Origin: Malania oleifera
Lineage: Eukaryota > Streptophyta > Magnoliopsida > Santalales > Ximeniaceae
Direction of reading: 5' to 3'
DNA: 64,000 nt
Assembly (NCBI RefSeq): GCF_029873635.1
Contig: NC_080423.1
Span: 104,079,773-104,143,772 of the forward strand
Shown here piece by piece: positions 35,500 to 47,475 of this stretch; within the stretch, counting starts at the first letter, position 1; the number at the start of each line of letters is the position of its first letter. A program made the position numbers and the translations under genes. The notes under the pieces were generated by a model. That model was not told the origin of the DNA. It made no database searches and saw only the letters and a list, made by a program, of their open reading frames with translations.

Positions 35500-36289
35500 T
35501 CAAGTTGATGCATAGAGGTCTCGCATGCCCAACTTGTCAAGTGAGTTGTAGAAGTCCTTGCTAGATACAACTTTTGTAAGGATGTCTGCCAATTGATGTT
35601 CAGATTTTAAAAACGGAAACCTAATTGTTTTTGCTTCAAGATTCTCTTTGATGAAGTGTCGATCTACGTCCACATGTTTAGTACGATCATATTGAATAGG
35701 ATTGTGAGAAATGACAATTAGAGCTTTATTGTCACACAAGAGATCCATCTCGAAAGAAAGGGCGAACTCGATTTCAGTGAGTAGCTTTCTTAGCCAAAGG
35801 AGTTCACAAAGACCCTTAGCCATTCCCCTAAACTCAGCTTCAGCACTTGACAAGGCTACCACTTTTTGTTTCTTGCTTCTCCAGGTTACAAGATTTCCTC
35901 CAACAAATGTAAAATATCTTGAGGTGGACTTTTTGTCAATGATATTACCTGCCCAATCTGCATCCGTATACCCATAAACCATCTGGTGACTGTTATGTTT
36001 TGAGAACATAAGCCCCTTGCTCGGGGATGACTTCAAGTATCGAAGTATTCGAATCACTACTTCCATATGACTCTTACTTGGATTATGCATAAATTGACTT
36101 ACGACACTTATAGCATAGACAATATTTGGGCGAGTATGGGAGAGATAAATAAGTTTACCAACTAACCTTTGGTATCTTCCCTTATCTGTTGGTACTTGGT
36201 ATGGGTATTCTCCAAGCTTGTGATTATGAACCATGGGGTGTCTGCAGGCCTACACTCCAACATCCCAACTTCGGTTAGCAAATCTAATA
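35500..36289 (-). pseudogene. Copia reverse transcriptase end and RNase H
   Basis: The 244-codon minus-strand frame (36234-35500) reads through YTDADWAGNIIDKKSTSR, VALSSAEAEFRGMAKG, LLCDNKALIVISHNPI and KHVDVDRHFIKE, the Ty1/copia RNase H signature with its acidic residues. The frame is open, but its upstream half is cut away by the solo LTR at 36290. Confidence 0.9.
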
Positions 36290-38344
36290 TGTAACGACTT
36301 GCTTATCTTATCATATAATAAAATATATTTAATAATAAAGTCAACCCGAACCTGTGGGTAACAGGGACATATCTGACATTCACAGCGGAAACCTAAGCGG
36401 CAGTAAATGTAAATCACAACTCTAAACCATAAAATACATAATTTCATAGTTAACTACATTCCCAAAACACTGAGTTTATATACAATCTCTAAACACAAAA
36501 ATATATACATATCTAGGAACCTTCTATGTAAGTTTCGTGTCCCTAAATCAAAACTTACCTTCCTAGCGGGGTAGTAACAACTGACTCAGCGGCGGCCTCA
36601 ATCCAACGGTCTTTCTGGGTTTCCTGAAAATTATTTAAGTTTGAGGGGTGAGACACTTCTCAGTAAGGGAAAATAAACTAAATACAGCTGTGTGGAAACA
36701 TGAATATTTAGTACTATAATACATATATAGTACATTTCATATGTTGAAAAACATACGTGATAACATATCTTAATAATCATAACTTTCATAATTTCTAATA
36801 ATTTTTATTGATCAGGGAATGTCTGATATAACTGATAATACTGAAATTTACCCATAATGTATGGCTAGCTGATGTCATGTATTACCCCCCATGACAGGTT
36901 GTGCAACCCGAAGGTGGGACCTGACAATAGCTAGACGACCACTGCCGAGTCAAAAATATCTGTAAGTATGATAGGCCCGCCGCACCCTGGTCCGGATTGC
37001 CAGGTGGATGTCTACAACTTTACACTGAAATTTACATCGATATCCATCTCCCACCCTTTTGTGGGGCGGTAGCACAAGTCTAAACATAGTAATCTGATCT
37101 ATATAGCTACGGTATCGTGCTCCTATAACTGAACTAAACTATCATCCGAATTCTGATAACATATAATACATGATAATATACTTGTCTAACATAAATAGAT
37201 TGATAGAATTTTTTGAAATAACATACATACATATGGCATTGCGCCAGTTTCTTTCACATCTGCGGTCTTGCACTGAACATTCATAAATACGGCCTTACGC
37301 CGAAATCATAAGTATAACATGGCCTTGCGCCGACTATCAATCACGGCCTTGCGCCAAACATTTCATACATATCATTCTGAATAAATAATTCATTTATCAT
37401 GTATTTAGAAACCATAATGTACTGCATTATTGCATGATTTCTGAAAACATACTTCATTCATAAAAATTGTCATATCATAGTGCTTTCCACGTAAAATAAT
37501 ATTCATGTCACACATTGATGTATAAAACCATACATTATATTCTAAAATCATAATTTCTGGCATTTCATACGTATATATACATTTCAACATAATAGCAATA
37601 TTTTCTCAAATATGCATTTTCTCCATAATATACAAATATAATACATGCTTTCCTGAAAATTAATTTGTTGATAAATAATAATGATTTGCATGGAAAATAA
37701 CTACTTTAGTTTATTCTCTTACCTAATTCTTGAGAAGAAACCCCCTAAAATACACTCGTCCTACACTCGCAGGGTTCCCCATTCAACACCCTGAAAATAA
37801 CAACTCTAAGAACTAAACTTTAGTATTTTTCCGTGAATAACATTTCCTATAACTATGAGAAGACCAAATTTTGCATAAAAAGTCTTAACTTAACCCAGGG
37901 ATGAATTCCAACTTTGCCCCACCAACGATTCGCTCCAACAGACTTGGAGAGAACTTCCCCAAGAGCATCGTGGTGGTCTCAGATTGTCGATCCGGCGACT
38001 AACGGGGCTAAAATCAAAAAGAGAGAAAAGGGAGGAACCATAGAGGAGAGAGAGAAAGAACTTTTGGTGAATTTTCTACGTAAAAATCCAAGGTTTAGGC
38101 TAGTTATACTATGAGCCTTGTCAACGAGCCACATCACCTCAACGATGAGGTCAAGAGAAAATTCGTCGACGAACTCTCCCCTTCGTCGATGAAATTCAGA
38201 GTCGCCTAAAACATCCTCTTAGTATCTTCTCGTCGACGAATGCGAAGCATTCATCGACGAAGTCTGCTGCCTCCTTCTGTTGCTATTTCCATTTTTCTCT
38301 CTCTCTATTATTATTTAAATACTATTATTCTTTGGGTCATTACA
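36290..38344 (-). mobile_element. Solo gypsy-type LTR inserted in the copia element (2,055 bp)
   Basis: It starts TGTAACGACTTGC and ends GGGTCATTACA, flanked by an exact TAATA duplication (36285-36289 and 38345-38349). Copia coding sequence resumes on both sides, proving nesting. On the minus strand it carries the LTR block CTGAGAAGTGTCTCACCCC (about 36667-36649), a block around GGTTGCACAACCTG and short GGCCTTGCGCC tandem words (37240-37360), plus palindromic TTCGTCGACGAA words near the U3 end (38160-38270). It has no internal coding region. It is related to but not identical with 57586-59776. Confidence 0.92.
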
Positions 38345-38349
38345 TAATA

Positions 38350-39272
38350 TGTATTTCCTTTGGGAGAGAAATATGTCTTGCATAGACCTGGCAACTTCAA
38401 TTCCTAATAAATACTTAGTCCTCCCAAATTTTTCATCTCAAATTCAATTGCTAATTGCTTTTAAAGCAGAGAGATTTCGTCTTCGTCATCTCCTGTAATA
38501 ATAATGTCATCTACATAGACTATCAAAGCAATTACCTTGCCCAACTAATGCTTTAAGAACAAAGTATGGTCAGAGTTACTTTGTTGGAAGCCATATTTCT
38601 TCATTGCCAAGCTAAACCTTCCAAACCATGCTCGTGGTGATTGCTTCAGTCTGTACAATGCTCGCTGCAATTTGCACACCACTCCATTCTTTGAAGATGA
38701 TGTATAACTAGGAGGAACATCCATATAAACCTCTTATTGGAGATCACTGTTAAGAAAAGCATTCTTTACATCAAATTGATGTAAAGGCCAATCAAGATTT
38801 GCAGCAAGAGACAATAATACCCTAATAATATTTAGCTTGGCTACATGTGAGAAAGTCTCCTAATAATCGACACCATATGTCTGCATATATCCCTTCGCTA
38901 CCAGTCGTGCTTTGTACCGTTCAATAGATCCATCTGCTTTGTGTTTAATGGAGAACACCCATTTGCACCCCACAGTTTGTTTTCCTTCAGGTAATGGAAT
39001 AAGAGTCCATGTATCATTTTTTAGTAGTGCCTCCATTTCTTCCTCAGTAGCTCGGGTCCATCTTAAATTTTCCAATGCCTCATGAACACTGGTAGGAATT
39101 TGACATATGGAGAGTTCTCGTGCAAATTTCTTAAGAGGTTCAAAGAGTTCCTTGGTGGATACATAGTTAGCAATTGGATACCTCGACCTTCATTCTTCAA
39201 TATCTGGAGAGTATCTATTAGGTGGCTTGCCACGATTGTACCTATGAGGTAAGACATAACCCATAGAAGCAT
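38350..39272 (-). pseudogene. Copia reverse transcriptase (5' part)
   Basis: The minus-strand frame 39075-38860 reads LKNDTWTLIPLP, VGCKWVFSIKHKADGSIERY and RLVAKGYMQTYGVDY, the start of RVT_2. Further on, LIVYVDDIIITG is encoded near 38528-38495, so the catalytic YVDD is intact. Stops (for example near 38858 and 38730) break the frame before the solo LTR. Confidence 0.87.
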
Positions 39273-39623
39273 CTATATCATCGGCATGTAAGAGTGTAAT
39301 AACATTACGTACCTTAGAAGTATTCTCAGGAGATGATTCAGCTGGCACTTCAGAGGGAGGGGATATAGGTTCAGTCTTAGATGTTGCATGCTCTGCAGTA
39401 GGATATATCTCAGCTTCACAGTTCACAATGGCTAAGGTATCATTTGGCCCATCCTGCCCCTCATGTTCACGTGGCCCCTCATTTGGCGCCAACCAATCAA
39501 ACTCATTTGGCACCTCATGTTGGAACCAATTCAACTCTTCATTATGTATCTCCCCCTAAAAAGGAGAAGTAGGTTCCGAAGAGGAAAAAAGCATATCAAC
39601 CTCCAAGAATTGGACTTCCATAG

Positions 39624-40870
39624 TCATATAGAGTCTATGGGTGGTAGGATCATAACACCGCTACCCTTTTTGATGGACGCCATAGCCCACAAACAAACAC
39701 CGACATGCACCCGAATCAAGTTTAGTGCGCTGGTTCTTGTGGAGATACACATAGACAACACATCGAAATACGCGAGGAGGAAGCACCAGTGTGGTAGGTA
39801 GTGACACATAAGTAGAAAGACATTGGAGTGGTGTCTTAAAGGATAAGACCTTGGAAAGCATTCGGTTGAGAAGATGGATAGTAGTTGAGACGACATCGGT
39901 ACAAAAACGTTTGGGCATATGAGCACCGAGAACAGAGCACGGGTAGTCTTAAGAACATGTCTATTCTTCATCTCGACAACACCATTCTGTTGAGGTGTTT
40001 GTGAGCATAAAGTTTCATGAATTAAACCATGTTTAGTAAGATACCCTTTAAGGTGCTTATTGACATATTCACCACCATTATCAAAGTAGAGAACCTTCAT
40101 GGTGGCGCTGTACTGAGTACCAACCATAGCATGGAATGTTTCAAGAACAATGAGAACCTCATCTTTGTGTTTCATCAGCTAGAGCCATGTCATACGAGTA
40201 CAATCATCCACAAAAATCACAAACCAACGAAAACCAGACATATTAGTAACAGGTTAGGGCCCCCATACATCAGAGTGAATTAATGTAAATGGAGTCTCAC
40301 TTTTATTCATGCTTAAAGGATAAGTAGCCCGATGGCTCTTAGCCAAAATACAAGTGTCACATTTCAAATCAGGAGTCTGTAAATGCTTAAACAAATCAGG
40401 AAAAAAACATGCTTCAAATAAGGAAAAGATGGGTGTCCCAAGCGTTGATGCCACAACAAAAGTAGTGTCTCTTTATCGGCATACGAATGGTTCAAGTGAT
40501 TAGCCTGGTCGATAATGATGTCTTCCACATAATATAATCCCCCCTTTTAGTACCATGTCTAATTATCTCCTTGGTGAAAATATCCTGAATAAGACATAAA
40601 TTGGGATAAATAAGCACAACACACCCAAGGTCTGTAGTAAGCTGACTTACAAACAACAATTTATGGGATAAATACGGAACAAGTAAGGTATTTGATAAAT
40701 GCAGGGATGGAGATAAAGTCACAGAACCAGTGCTAGTGACTGGTGAGATAACACCATTTGCATTGGCTATGCTGGTGCATTGTAGAAGAGAGGTACGAGA
40801 GAAGTCTGCGGCAGCAAAAGTCATATGGTCAGTGGCCCCCGAGTCAATAAGCCATACATTACAGTCTGCA
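39624..40870 (-). pseudogene. Copia protease and integrase
   Basis: On the minus strand, WLIDSGATDHMTF (about 40855-40815) is the aspartic protease active site. A GAG-pre-integrase region follows, with CDTCILAKSHRATYPLS (about 40360-40310) and the start of the integrase core TLIHSDVWGP. A later frame (40175-39624) carries LYFDNGGEYVNKHL and ETLCSQTPQQNGVVEMKNRH, the second acidic residue and the catalytic Glu region. Several frameshifts are visible. Confidence 0.88.
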
Positions 40871-40999
40871 GCTAGTTGTATAAGGGAGAGATGAGGCTCT
40901 GCAGCAGCAACAACAGTTGTGCCTGAATTTCCATTGGTTCCAGTTCCAGCAGGCTTTGTAGCAGCAACAACAGCTGTGCCTGAATTTCCATTGGTACCG

Positions 41000-41978
41000 G
41001 TTCCAGTAGGATGTTTACGGGCTTGAAGGTCATGCCACCAACCAGGGTACCCATGCAATTTAAAATAGGTTTCACGTGTGTGCTTTTAGTTTCCACAATG
41101 AGAGCATTTTTTCGTATCAGTGGAATTTCAGGGCTTGGAAGATTTACCAGGGGCAGAGGTGCTTAAAGTAAGTGTTTTTGAGGCCGAGACAGCCCCCTGG
41201 AGCCCATCGGGGTCATGGGTGGTCATAACCTGCTATCGGATAGCCTCCCGTCTAACATGCGCATATGCTTGTTCAACAGTAGGAAATGGTTTCATCTGCA
41301 AAACATCAGCTCGTATTTTGTCTAGCCAATCATAAAGACCATCCAGAAACACATAAACACAGTCTTCCTAGATGATCCGATTATAGTGCTGAATATCAAG
41401 AGAGCATTTCATAGGATTTGGCTGGCGGAAATCAATTTCACGCCATAAACCCTACAACTCAGTATAATATTTTTCCAATGAGCCAGCGGCTTGCTTCAAC
41501 CATGTTACACGGCGTCAAAGATTATAGACTTGTGATGTATCACTTCCATCAAAGAAGGTAGTGGCAATGGAATCCCAAACTGCCTTTGCTGTAGGAAACC
41601 AAATAAAATTGCCAATCAAGGATGAATCCATGGAAGAATTAACCAACCTTTAAAAATGGCGTTATCAGTGTGCCACTTGCAAAAGGAGGGATCAATTGAT
41701 AGCGGTTGGGGATCCGAAAAGTCACCATTAATGTACCCCAATTTATCCTTGCCAAAGATATACATCTCGACAACCTAGGACCACAGTGCATAGTTGGAAC
41801 CATCCAACTTAATGCTGATCTGAGCAGCAAATGTTTCAGTGGTGATGGTCGGGGTCTGAGTGCTGTTCAAAACCTTAGTCATCCTTGTAGTCAATTCAAG
41901 GATAGAATCAGAAAGATTGGACGTGTCGCCAGAAGAGTTCGGATCATCAGAGTCCGCCATGAACAGAGATATGGTTAG
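41000..41978 (-). pseudogene. Copia gag
   Basis: The minus-strand frame starting at 41960 (MADSDDPNSSGDTSNLSD) leads to a KLDGSNYALWS block typical of UBN2-type copia gag. After frame breaks, a WKLHGYPGWWHDL-type block and a CXHCG zinc-knuckle remnant appear near 41090-41030. Broken by stops near 41770, 41640 and 41370. Confidence 0.8.
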
Positions 41979-42020
41979 GGTGCAATACAGGAAGCCAGAA
42001 CTCGTTTGGCTCTGATAACA

Positions 42021-42254
42021 TGTAAAAAATCTGTCTTTTGTATTCTGCCCCCTTTTTCTTCAACCGTCTTCTCCCCCCCCCCCCCCCCCCTCCTTTTTTT
42101 TTTTTTTTTTTTTCATATACAACAAAAACTTAACTTTGCTATATAGTTTTTTCATCCCCTAAACTCAAGCTAACCTCCCTTATTTACAGGACGTTACAAA
42201 TTTTAAATGCCTCAAATTTCTCTTGGTTGTTTACAATGGCAGCTTATGCCAACA
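42021..42254 (-). repeat. Copia LTR (5' end of the element)
   Basis: 234 bp, starting TGTAAAAAATCTGTC and ending GCCAACA on the plus strand. It matches 35266-35492 except for a few substitutions and the lengths of the C and T runs (42073-42112). Confidence 0.93.
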
Positions 42255-42259
42255 AAAAG

Positions 42260-44087
42260 ATCATTTCTATCAACTTTTTAATTAGTTTTTTATAGCACCT
42301 TGTTAAAAAGAAAATCTTCTGCTGCATTATTTTTTTTCCACCCATTTCCCTTTCTCTAGCTCCCCTTTTCTTCTTGCCAAACAGGGCAATATGTCTGCTC
42401 ATAACTATTACGACCTCCTTTGGCAATAATGCAATGGCTTACTTGGAGTTTCAAACTGTTAGGCCTCAATAAAAATAAAATAAAATAAAATAATAATAGC
42501 TGCCTAAAAAAGTAAAGGTACTGCTGAGTACCTCTTTTCAAATTCATGCAAAAGGATCCTAAGCAAACTCACTAGAAAAGGTGACAGTCCAATTTTTTTT
42601 ACAGGTTTTGGGCTTCTTTTGATTAGCCAATTTCTTGCTTCTAAAGGAAAGTAACAGAGACCTTATGATTAATTTTGTGAGTAAAGAGACAATGACATTC
42701 TCTGCCTAAATGATGGCTCCTTTTTTTTTTTTTCAATAAGATTAGGAGATTGTACCCGAAAAATAATAATAATTAGCGAAAAACATACCCCAAATTGCTT
42801 TTTCACCTTTTTTTCTCTTATCTAAACTAGTACTGTGTAGGTGCACGTGATACCATATCTTATTGGACATTTTAAATTTTTTATGTGATTGAAATCTAAA
42901 AAGGTATGCACTTCAAAATTTTTGTTCTAGTGGACATATACATTTCACTGTCATTCTACATAAGAATAATGTATGATAAAAATTATTATTTCCATATTAT
43001 TTAAGAAGCATATTCAAGTTCAGAAGTATAAAGATATGTTAGAATTTGCAACTTCATCTTTATTTGATGCAATTTTCATATATCAAAAGTTATATGCGCT
43101 TAACAAAGGATATACACATTTGTATTCCCTTTGAATAAAGAATTGCTCCACCTATTGAGCATTCAGTTCTTGACAGATCTTTAGTTAAGAATTCTTTCAT
43201 GCAGTCCTACCTTTCCCCACTACCATACCATTCCTGTTGAGGAAGACTTGGCAACAAACCTTCTGTTTGAAAAGTGGGAACTTCTTAAAGGCACAATAAT
43301 TTGAGGAAAGAGTAATTCTATTAATGCCCCAACTTGACCAAATTGCCCCTCAATTCTTTTCTCAACCACCTCAATTCTTTTAGTTCAACTACTTTTCTGA
43401 TGATTCTGTTGGACTCCAAAACACAACTGAGCCTCTATTTCTTCTTCATTGTATACCACTACAAAGTTATTGACACGGTGACTCAGGGTTTTTTCCAAAA
43501 TTTTGACCAAATAACACATATGCCTAAAATGGATGCAAAATATGGGAAAGCACACAAAAGAATTCAAGCAGGCACAACAAAAAACTAGACTAAATCATAT
43601 AAAGAAAGATGAAGCTTCTATCATAACCCTAGGTAAATTTATCACTTATAGGCTTTCGCCAAAGCTCTATCCTAAAGGAGGAAACTAGAGTTTTTTTTTT
43701 TTCAATAGGTTCCCAACATGTCTCCTATCCTTACCTAATGAGTTTGGATAAAGTAAACACTAAGCGAAATGGTTCACATGCCCCCAAAGACCTTGTCTCA
43801 TGAGAGCTAACGGTATTGTGTTCCTTTCTATTCCTAAAAGGTAAAGCCCAAGTAGGAGGTTTGTGAAAATGTGTGCGCTCACATAAATTTTAAAAGTATA
43901 TCCCCTTAACCCCCACATATCAACAGACCCTACACATGTTTATCCATCCATTCCATACATACAAGACTTAATCATATAATTAAGAATTTTATACAAGAAA
44001 AATATTCACAAAAAAACACAACAATTCATATTTACGAACAAAACATCATGGAACAAACAAAAAACCATTAAATTCATATTTGGGATA
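42260..44087. other. Intergenic DNA
   Basis: No gene is supported. It has AT-rich sequence, T-runs at 42720-42734 and 43690-43704, and some phrases around 43700-43900 that read like LTR-retrotransposon 3' debris, but no edges. Confidence 0.45.
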
Positions 44088-45690
44088 ATTCAAAACTAAT
44101 TGATGGTTCGACTCTTTATGTCCCCAGCGAAGTCACCAAGCTATCGCAGCGTCTCGGAAAAAAGTCTGAAATGGTGAGGGATAGTAGATATTTAAATTTG
44201 AATGGAGTTGTTACTAACCTATTATTTACCTTCGTACAATTAATACACCTATTTACTACTCATTGATTGGTCTCTAGACGATTCTTAGGCCAAGGAACCA
44301 ATTGTCTTAGTTTGCTTTACTGGAATTGAGATCAGGAGTACAGTTATGCGAGGGAAAGGTATCAGCGCCCCCTACACACCCGTTCTATGAACAGTACATA
44401 ATTAATTATGAATTAATCCTAAATTGAGTTTGGTGGCTTTTAATTAACTCTTTTAAAATATAAATAAATAAATAAATAAAAGTAAACTAATAAGCAAATA
44501 AAAAAATCAAAAGGAAAATGAAAATTAAAGCGTGATTTAGGAATGTTTAATAAGACCTCCAAACAAGAGGATTTTGCTAGATAAACCTCTCTTAGAGCTA
44601 ATACAAGTGAGGTCTAAAATACATTTTTACCCTTTTTAAAATCATCAAGACACAACCACATAGAAAATCAAATGAAATCATAAAATTTTGAGCGAAAATG
44701 ACTTTAAAAAAACATTCCCATATTTTTTTAGAAATTTTTCAAAAATTTTCCACAATTTTCTAAAATTTTATGGGATTTTCTTAAAAATATTTTGCCTCAT
44801 TTTTTGGTATTTTATTTTCCATTTTTTAAAAAAAAAATTCTGAATCAAAATAACTCAAAATATTTTTCCTAACTTTCTCCTTATTCAAAACTAATTTAAT
44901 GGCTAAAATCTCTGTGTCCCCAGTAGAGTCACCAAGTTGTTGCAATGTCCTAGAGAAAGGTCTGGAATGGCGAGGGTTAATAGATATTGAAATTTGAATG
45001 GAGTCGCCACTAACTTATTATTTACCTTGGTACAGTTAGAACACCTATTTACTACTCATTAAGTGGTCTCTATACTATTCTTAAGCCAAAGAACCAGTGG
45101 TCTCAGTCTACTTTACCATAATTGGGATCGGGAGTTCAGTTATGCGAAGGAAAGGTATCAGCACCCCTTGCATGTCCATCCTACGAACGATACCTATTTA
45201 GTCATAAATTATCCCTAAATTGAAGATAATGGTCTTTAATTAACTACTTTGAAATAAACAAATAAACAAATAAGAAATAAATAAATAAGGAATATTTAAA
45301 TAGAAAATAAAAATCACTATGCGATTAGGAATGTCTAATAAGATCTTCAAACGAGAAGATCTTGTTAGATACACCTCCCTTTCCCCCCCCCCCCTCCCCC
45401 CCCGAGCTAATACATGTGAGATCTAAAATATTTGTTTACCCTTTTTGAAATCATTGGGACGCACCCATACAAAAATAAGTAAAATCATCAAAAAGTATTT
45501 TTAAAAACATTCCCAACTTTTTCAAAATCTTTTGTACAAATTTTTTGAAAATTTTCCACATTTTTGTAAAATTTCTGGGACTTTTAAAAAAAAAAAAAGA
45601 TTTTTCCTCATTTTTTTTGGTTTCTTATTTTCCTTTTTTTTTTTTAAAAAAAATCTGAGTCAAAATAACTCAAATATTTTTCTTTACCTC
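44088..45690. repeat. Tandem duplication of a ~795-bp LTR-type unit
   Basis: Unit A (44088-44882) and unit B (44883-45690) share ATTCAAAACTAAT starts, GTCCCCAG(C/T)(G/A)(A/G)AGTCACCAAG, TTTACTACTCATT, TCAGTTATGCGA and a TCAAAATAACTCAAA end. Identity is moderate with many substitutions. The phrases TGGAGTCGCCACT and AAGGTATCAGCACCCC are common in plant LTR retrotransposons. No protein is encoded. Confidence 0.75.
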
Positions 45691-45899
45691 AAATATATAT
45701 ATTTCCAAATTCTTCTTGATTTTTTTTCTTTTTTTTTAATGATTTTTCATTATTTTTCTCCAATTTAAAAAAAAATTAAAAATTAAATAAATAAAATCTC
45801 ATCAAACACTACAGGGAAAAAAAATGAAAGAGAAATAATGTACTTATCAATTGGGCTTTCTTCAATTTGACCATAAAACTATAGGCTTTTTTGTAGATT

Positions 45900-46303
45900 C
45901 TAATACTTCCGAGGCACGAAACTGACGTTGAAAAAGTTTCAAATGAAAATTAGACCATCTAGAATGATTCCTGCATAGCTTATCAAAATTTCAGTTAAAT
46001 CGGACAATAAGACATCATCCGATCGTCTAGATCAAATTGACTACGCAGACACCTCCAATCCTAAACCTGCTGCTATAAAGGGACTATTGTCCAAGCCATG
46101 AAAACCAATGTTGTAAAGTTTCAAATGATTATCTGACCGTTCAGAATAAAGATGAATAAGTCATGAACAACCAGTCAAAATTTTAGTTTAATCGAACGAG
46201 AAATTACAATTTGATTGTCTAGATCAATCTAACATGCACAGGCACCTCCAATTCCGAATTTTCAGCAAAAATAATTTTTTTTCTCCTTCACTCTTTCTTA
46301 GCA

Positions 46304-46363
<60 letters not shown>

Positions 46364-46730
46364 CTTCTTGCGTTGTGTCCTTTAACCCTTAGAAAGCCTC
46401 TATTTATAGGTTTGGAGGTTCAATCGACTTTTTAATTTGATTTGATCAATCAACTTAACACAAATTAATAATTTGATCAATCATGCCAATCAATTTTATA
46501 TTTGATTTTTTTCACATTTCACATATGTTTATTCTGTGTATTTTTCCTTGTAGGTTTACATTGGATGCTTGAAGATGTTGACCCACATTTTTTCTTTTTT
46601 TATTGTATTTTTTTATTTTCCAATGTAAAATATATTTTTTTTCCTTTTTCTATATTTCTCTTTTTTTTGTCTGTATTTTTATATGAAATAAAAAAGAATA
46701 ACTCCATTTTTTTTTTTTTTATTGTATAAG
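45900..46730 (-). mobile_element. LTR-like promoter block with internal ~180-bp duplication
   Basis: Two imperfect copies (about 45925-46070 and 46100-46260) share AAGTTTCAAATGA, TCTAGATCAA and CACCTCCAAT. Downstream are a (CT)n tract (46308-46358) and, on the minus strand, the TATA-like CCTATAAATAGAGG (46411-46398). A minus-strand promoter followed by a (GA)n leader suggests an LTR remnant, likely part of the same element as the 44088-45690 duplication. No target duplication was found. Confidence 0.45.
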
Positions 46731-47391
46731 ACCCCGAACAATTTTGGGTGGGTGTGGGAAAGGGGAAGGCAAACCTGCCTTGTTTGCCTTTGGAAATAGT
46801 CATAAAAGAGGCTCCCTGTTGGGCTCAATTGCTGCCTCCAACTCAAAGTTGGGCTGACTTTTCAATAATCAAGCCCATTATTGACCTTTTAAACAAATAA
46901 AACTGGCCCAAGGTGGACTCATATTGTCTTTTGATTACAAAATTGGCCCAAAATTGGCTTCATTTGCCTTAACATGTGAACTAACATTTGAATCTGTCTC
47001 TTGTGTGGGAGGTGAGAAGAAAGCCCAACAACAACAGTCCAAGAAAGAAGAGCACTTTCATTTTATATTTTCCTTGAAAATTGTGCTTCTAAATACTCCT
47101 GTATGAATGAAAGACAATGCGTACAAAATAACATAATTAATAAAAGTTTATTTCATCACCAAGAGAAACGAGAGACCCGATTAGGTGAAGACCGTAAATG
47201 ACTAAGAACAAAAATTAAAGAGTTAAAACTCCTGAAGTTTTGTTATATAATGATCGGACAAAATGGAATGTCAACACATGCAAAAAATAAAAATAAAAAA
47301 AAAATGTAGGGCTTTAAGAGAGTCCGATTCAAGAATAACTCGTCGGCAATTCATATGCCATGCAAAACTAAAGTCTATGTCATACATTAGT

Positions 47392-47426
<35 letters not shown>

Positions 47427-47475
47427 ACACATACGTACATATATAACTATGAAGTGTGGGGGAGTATGGTATGGA

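Larger units (their letters stand above)
35266..42254 (-). mobile_element. Full-length Ty1/copia LTR retrotransposon, split by a solo LTR
   Basis: Near-identical LTRs lie at 35266-35492 (227 bp) and 42021-42254 (234 bp), with an exact 5-bp duplication AAAAG (35261-35265 and 42255-42259). On the minus strand the primer site TGTTATCAGAGCC (42020-42008) abuts the 5' LTR and the purine tract CTTGAGGGGGAG (35504-35493) abuts the 3' LTR. Domain order on the minus strand is gag, protease, integrase, reverse transcriptase, RNase H, which defines Ty1/copia. A 2,055-bp gypsy-type solo LTR (36290-38344) interrupts reverse transcriptase; without it and its duplication the element is ~4.9 kb. The close LTR match suggests a younger insertion than the gypsy element, but several stops and frameshifts make it inactive. 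Confidence 0.95.

Noticed and set aside
35711-35977. 88-codon plus-strand frame
   Set aside because: Antisense shadow of the copia RNase H frame.
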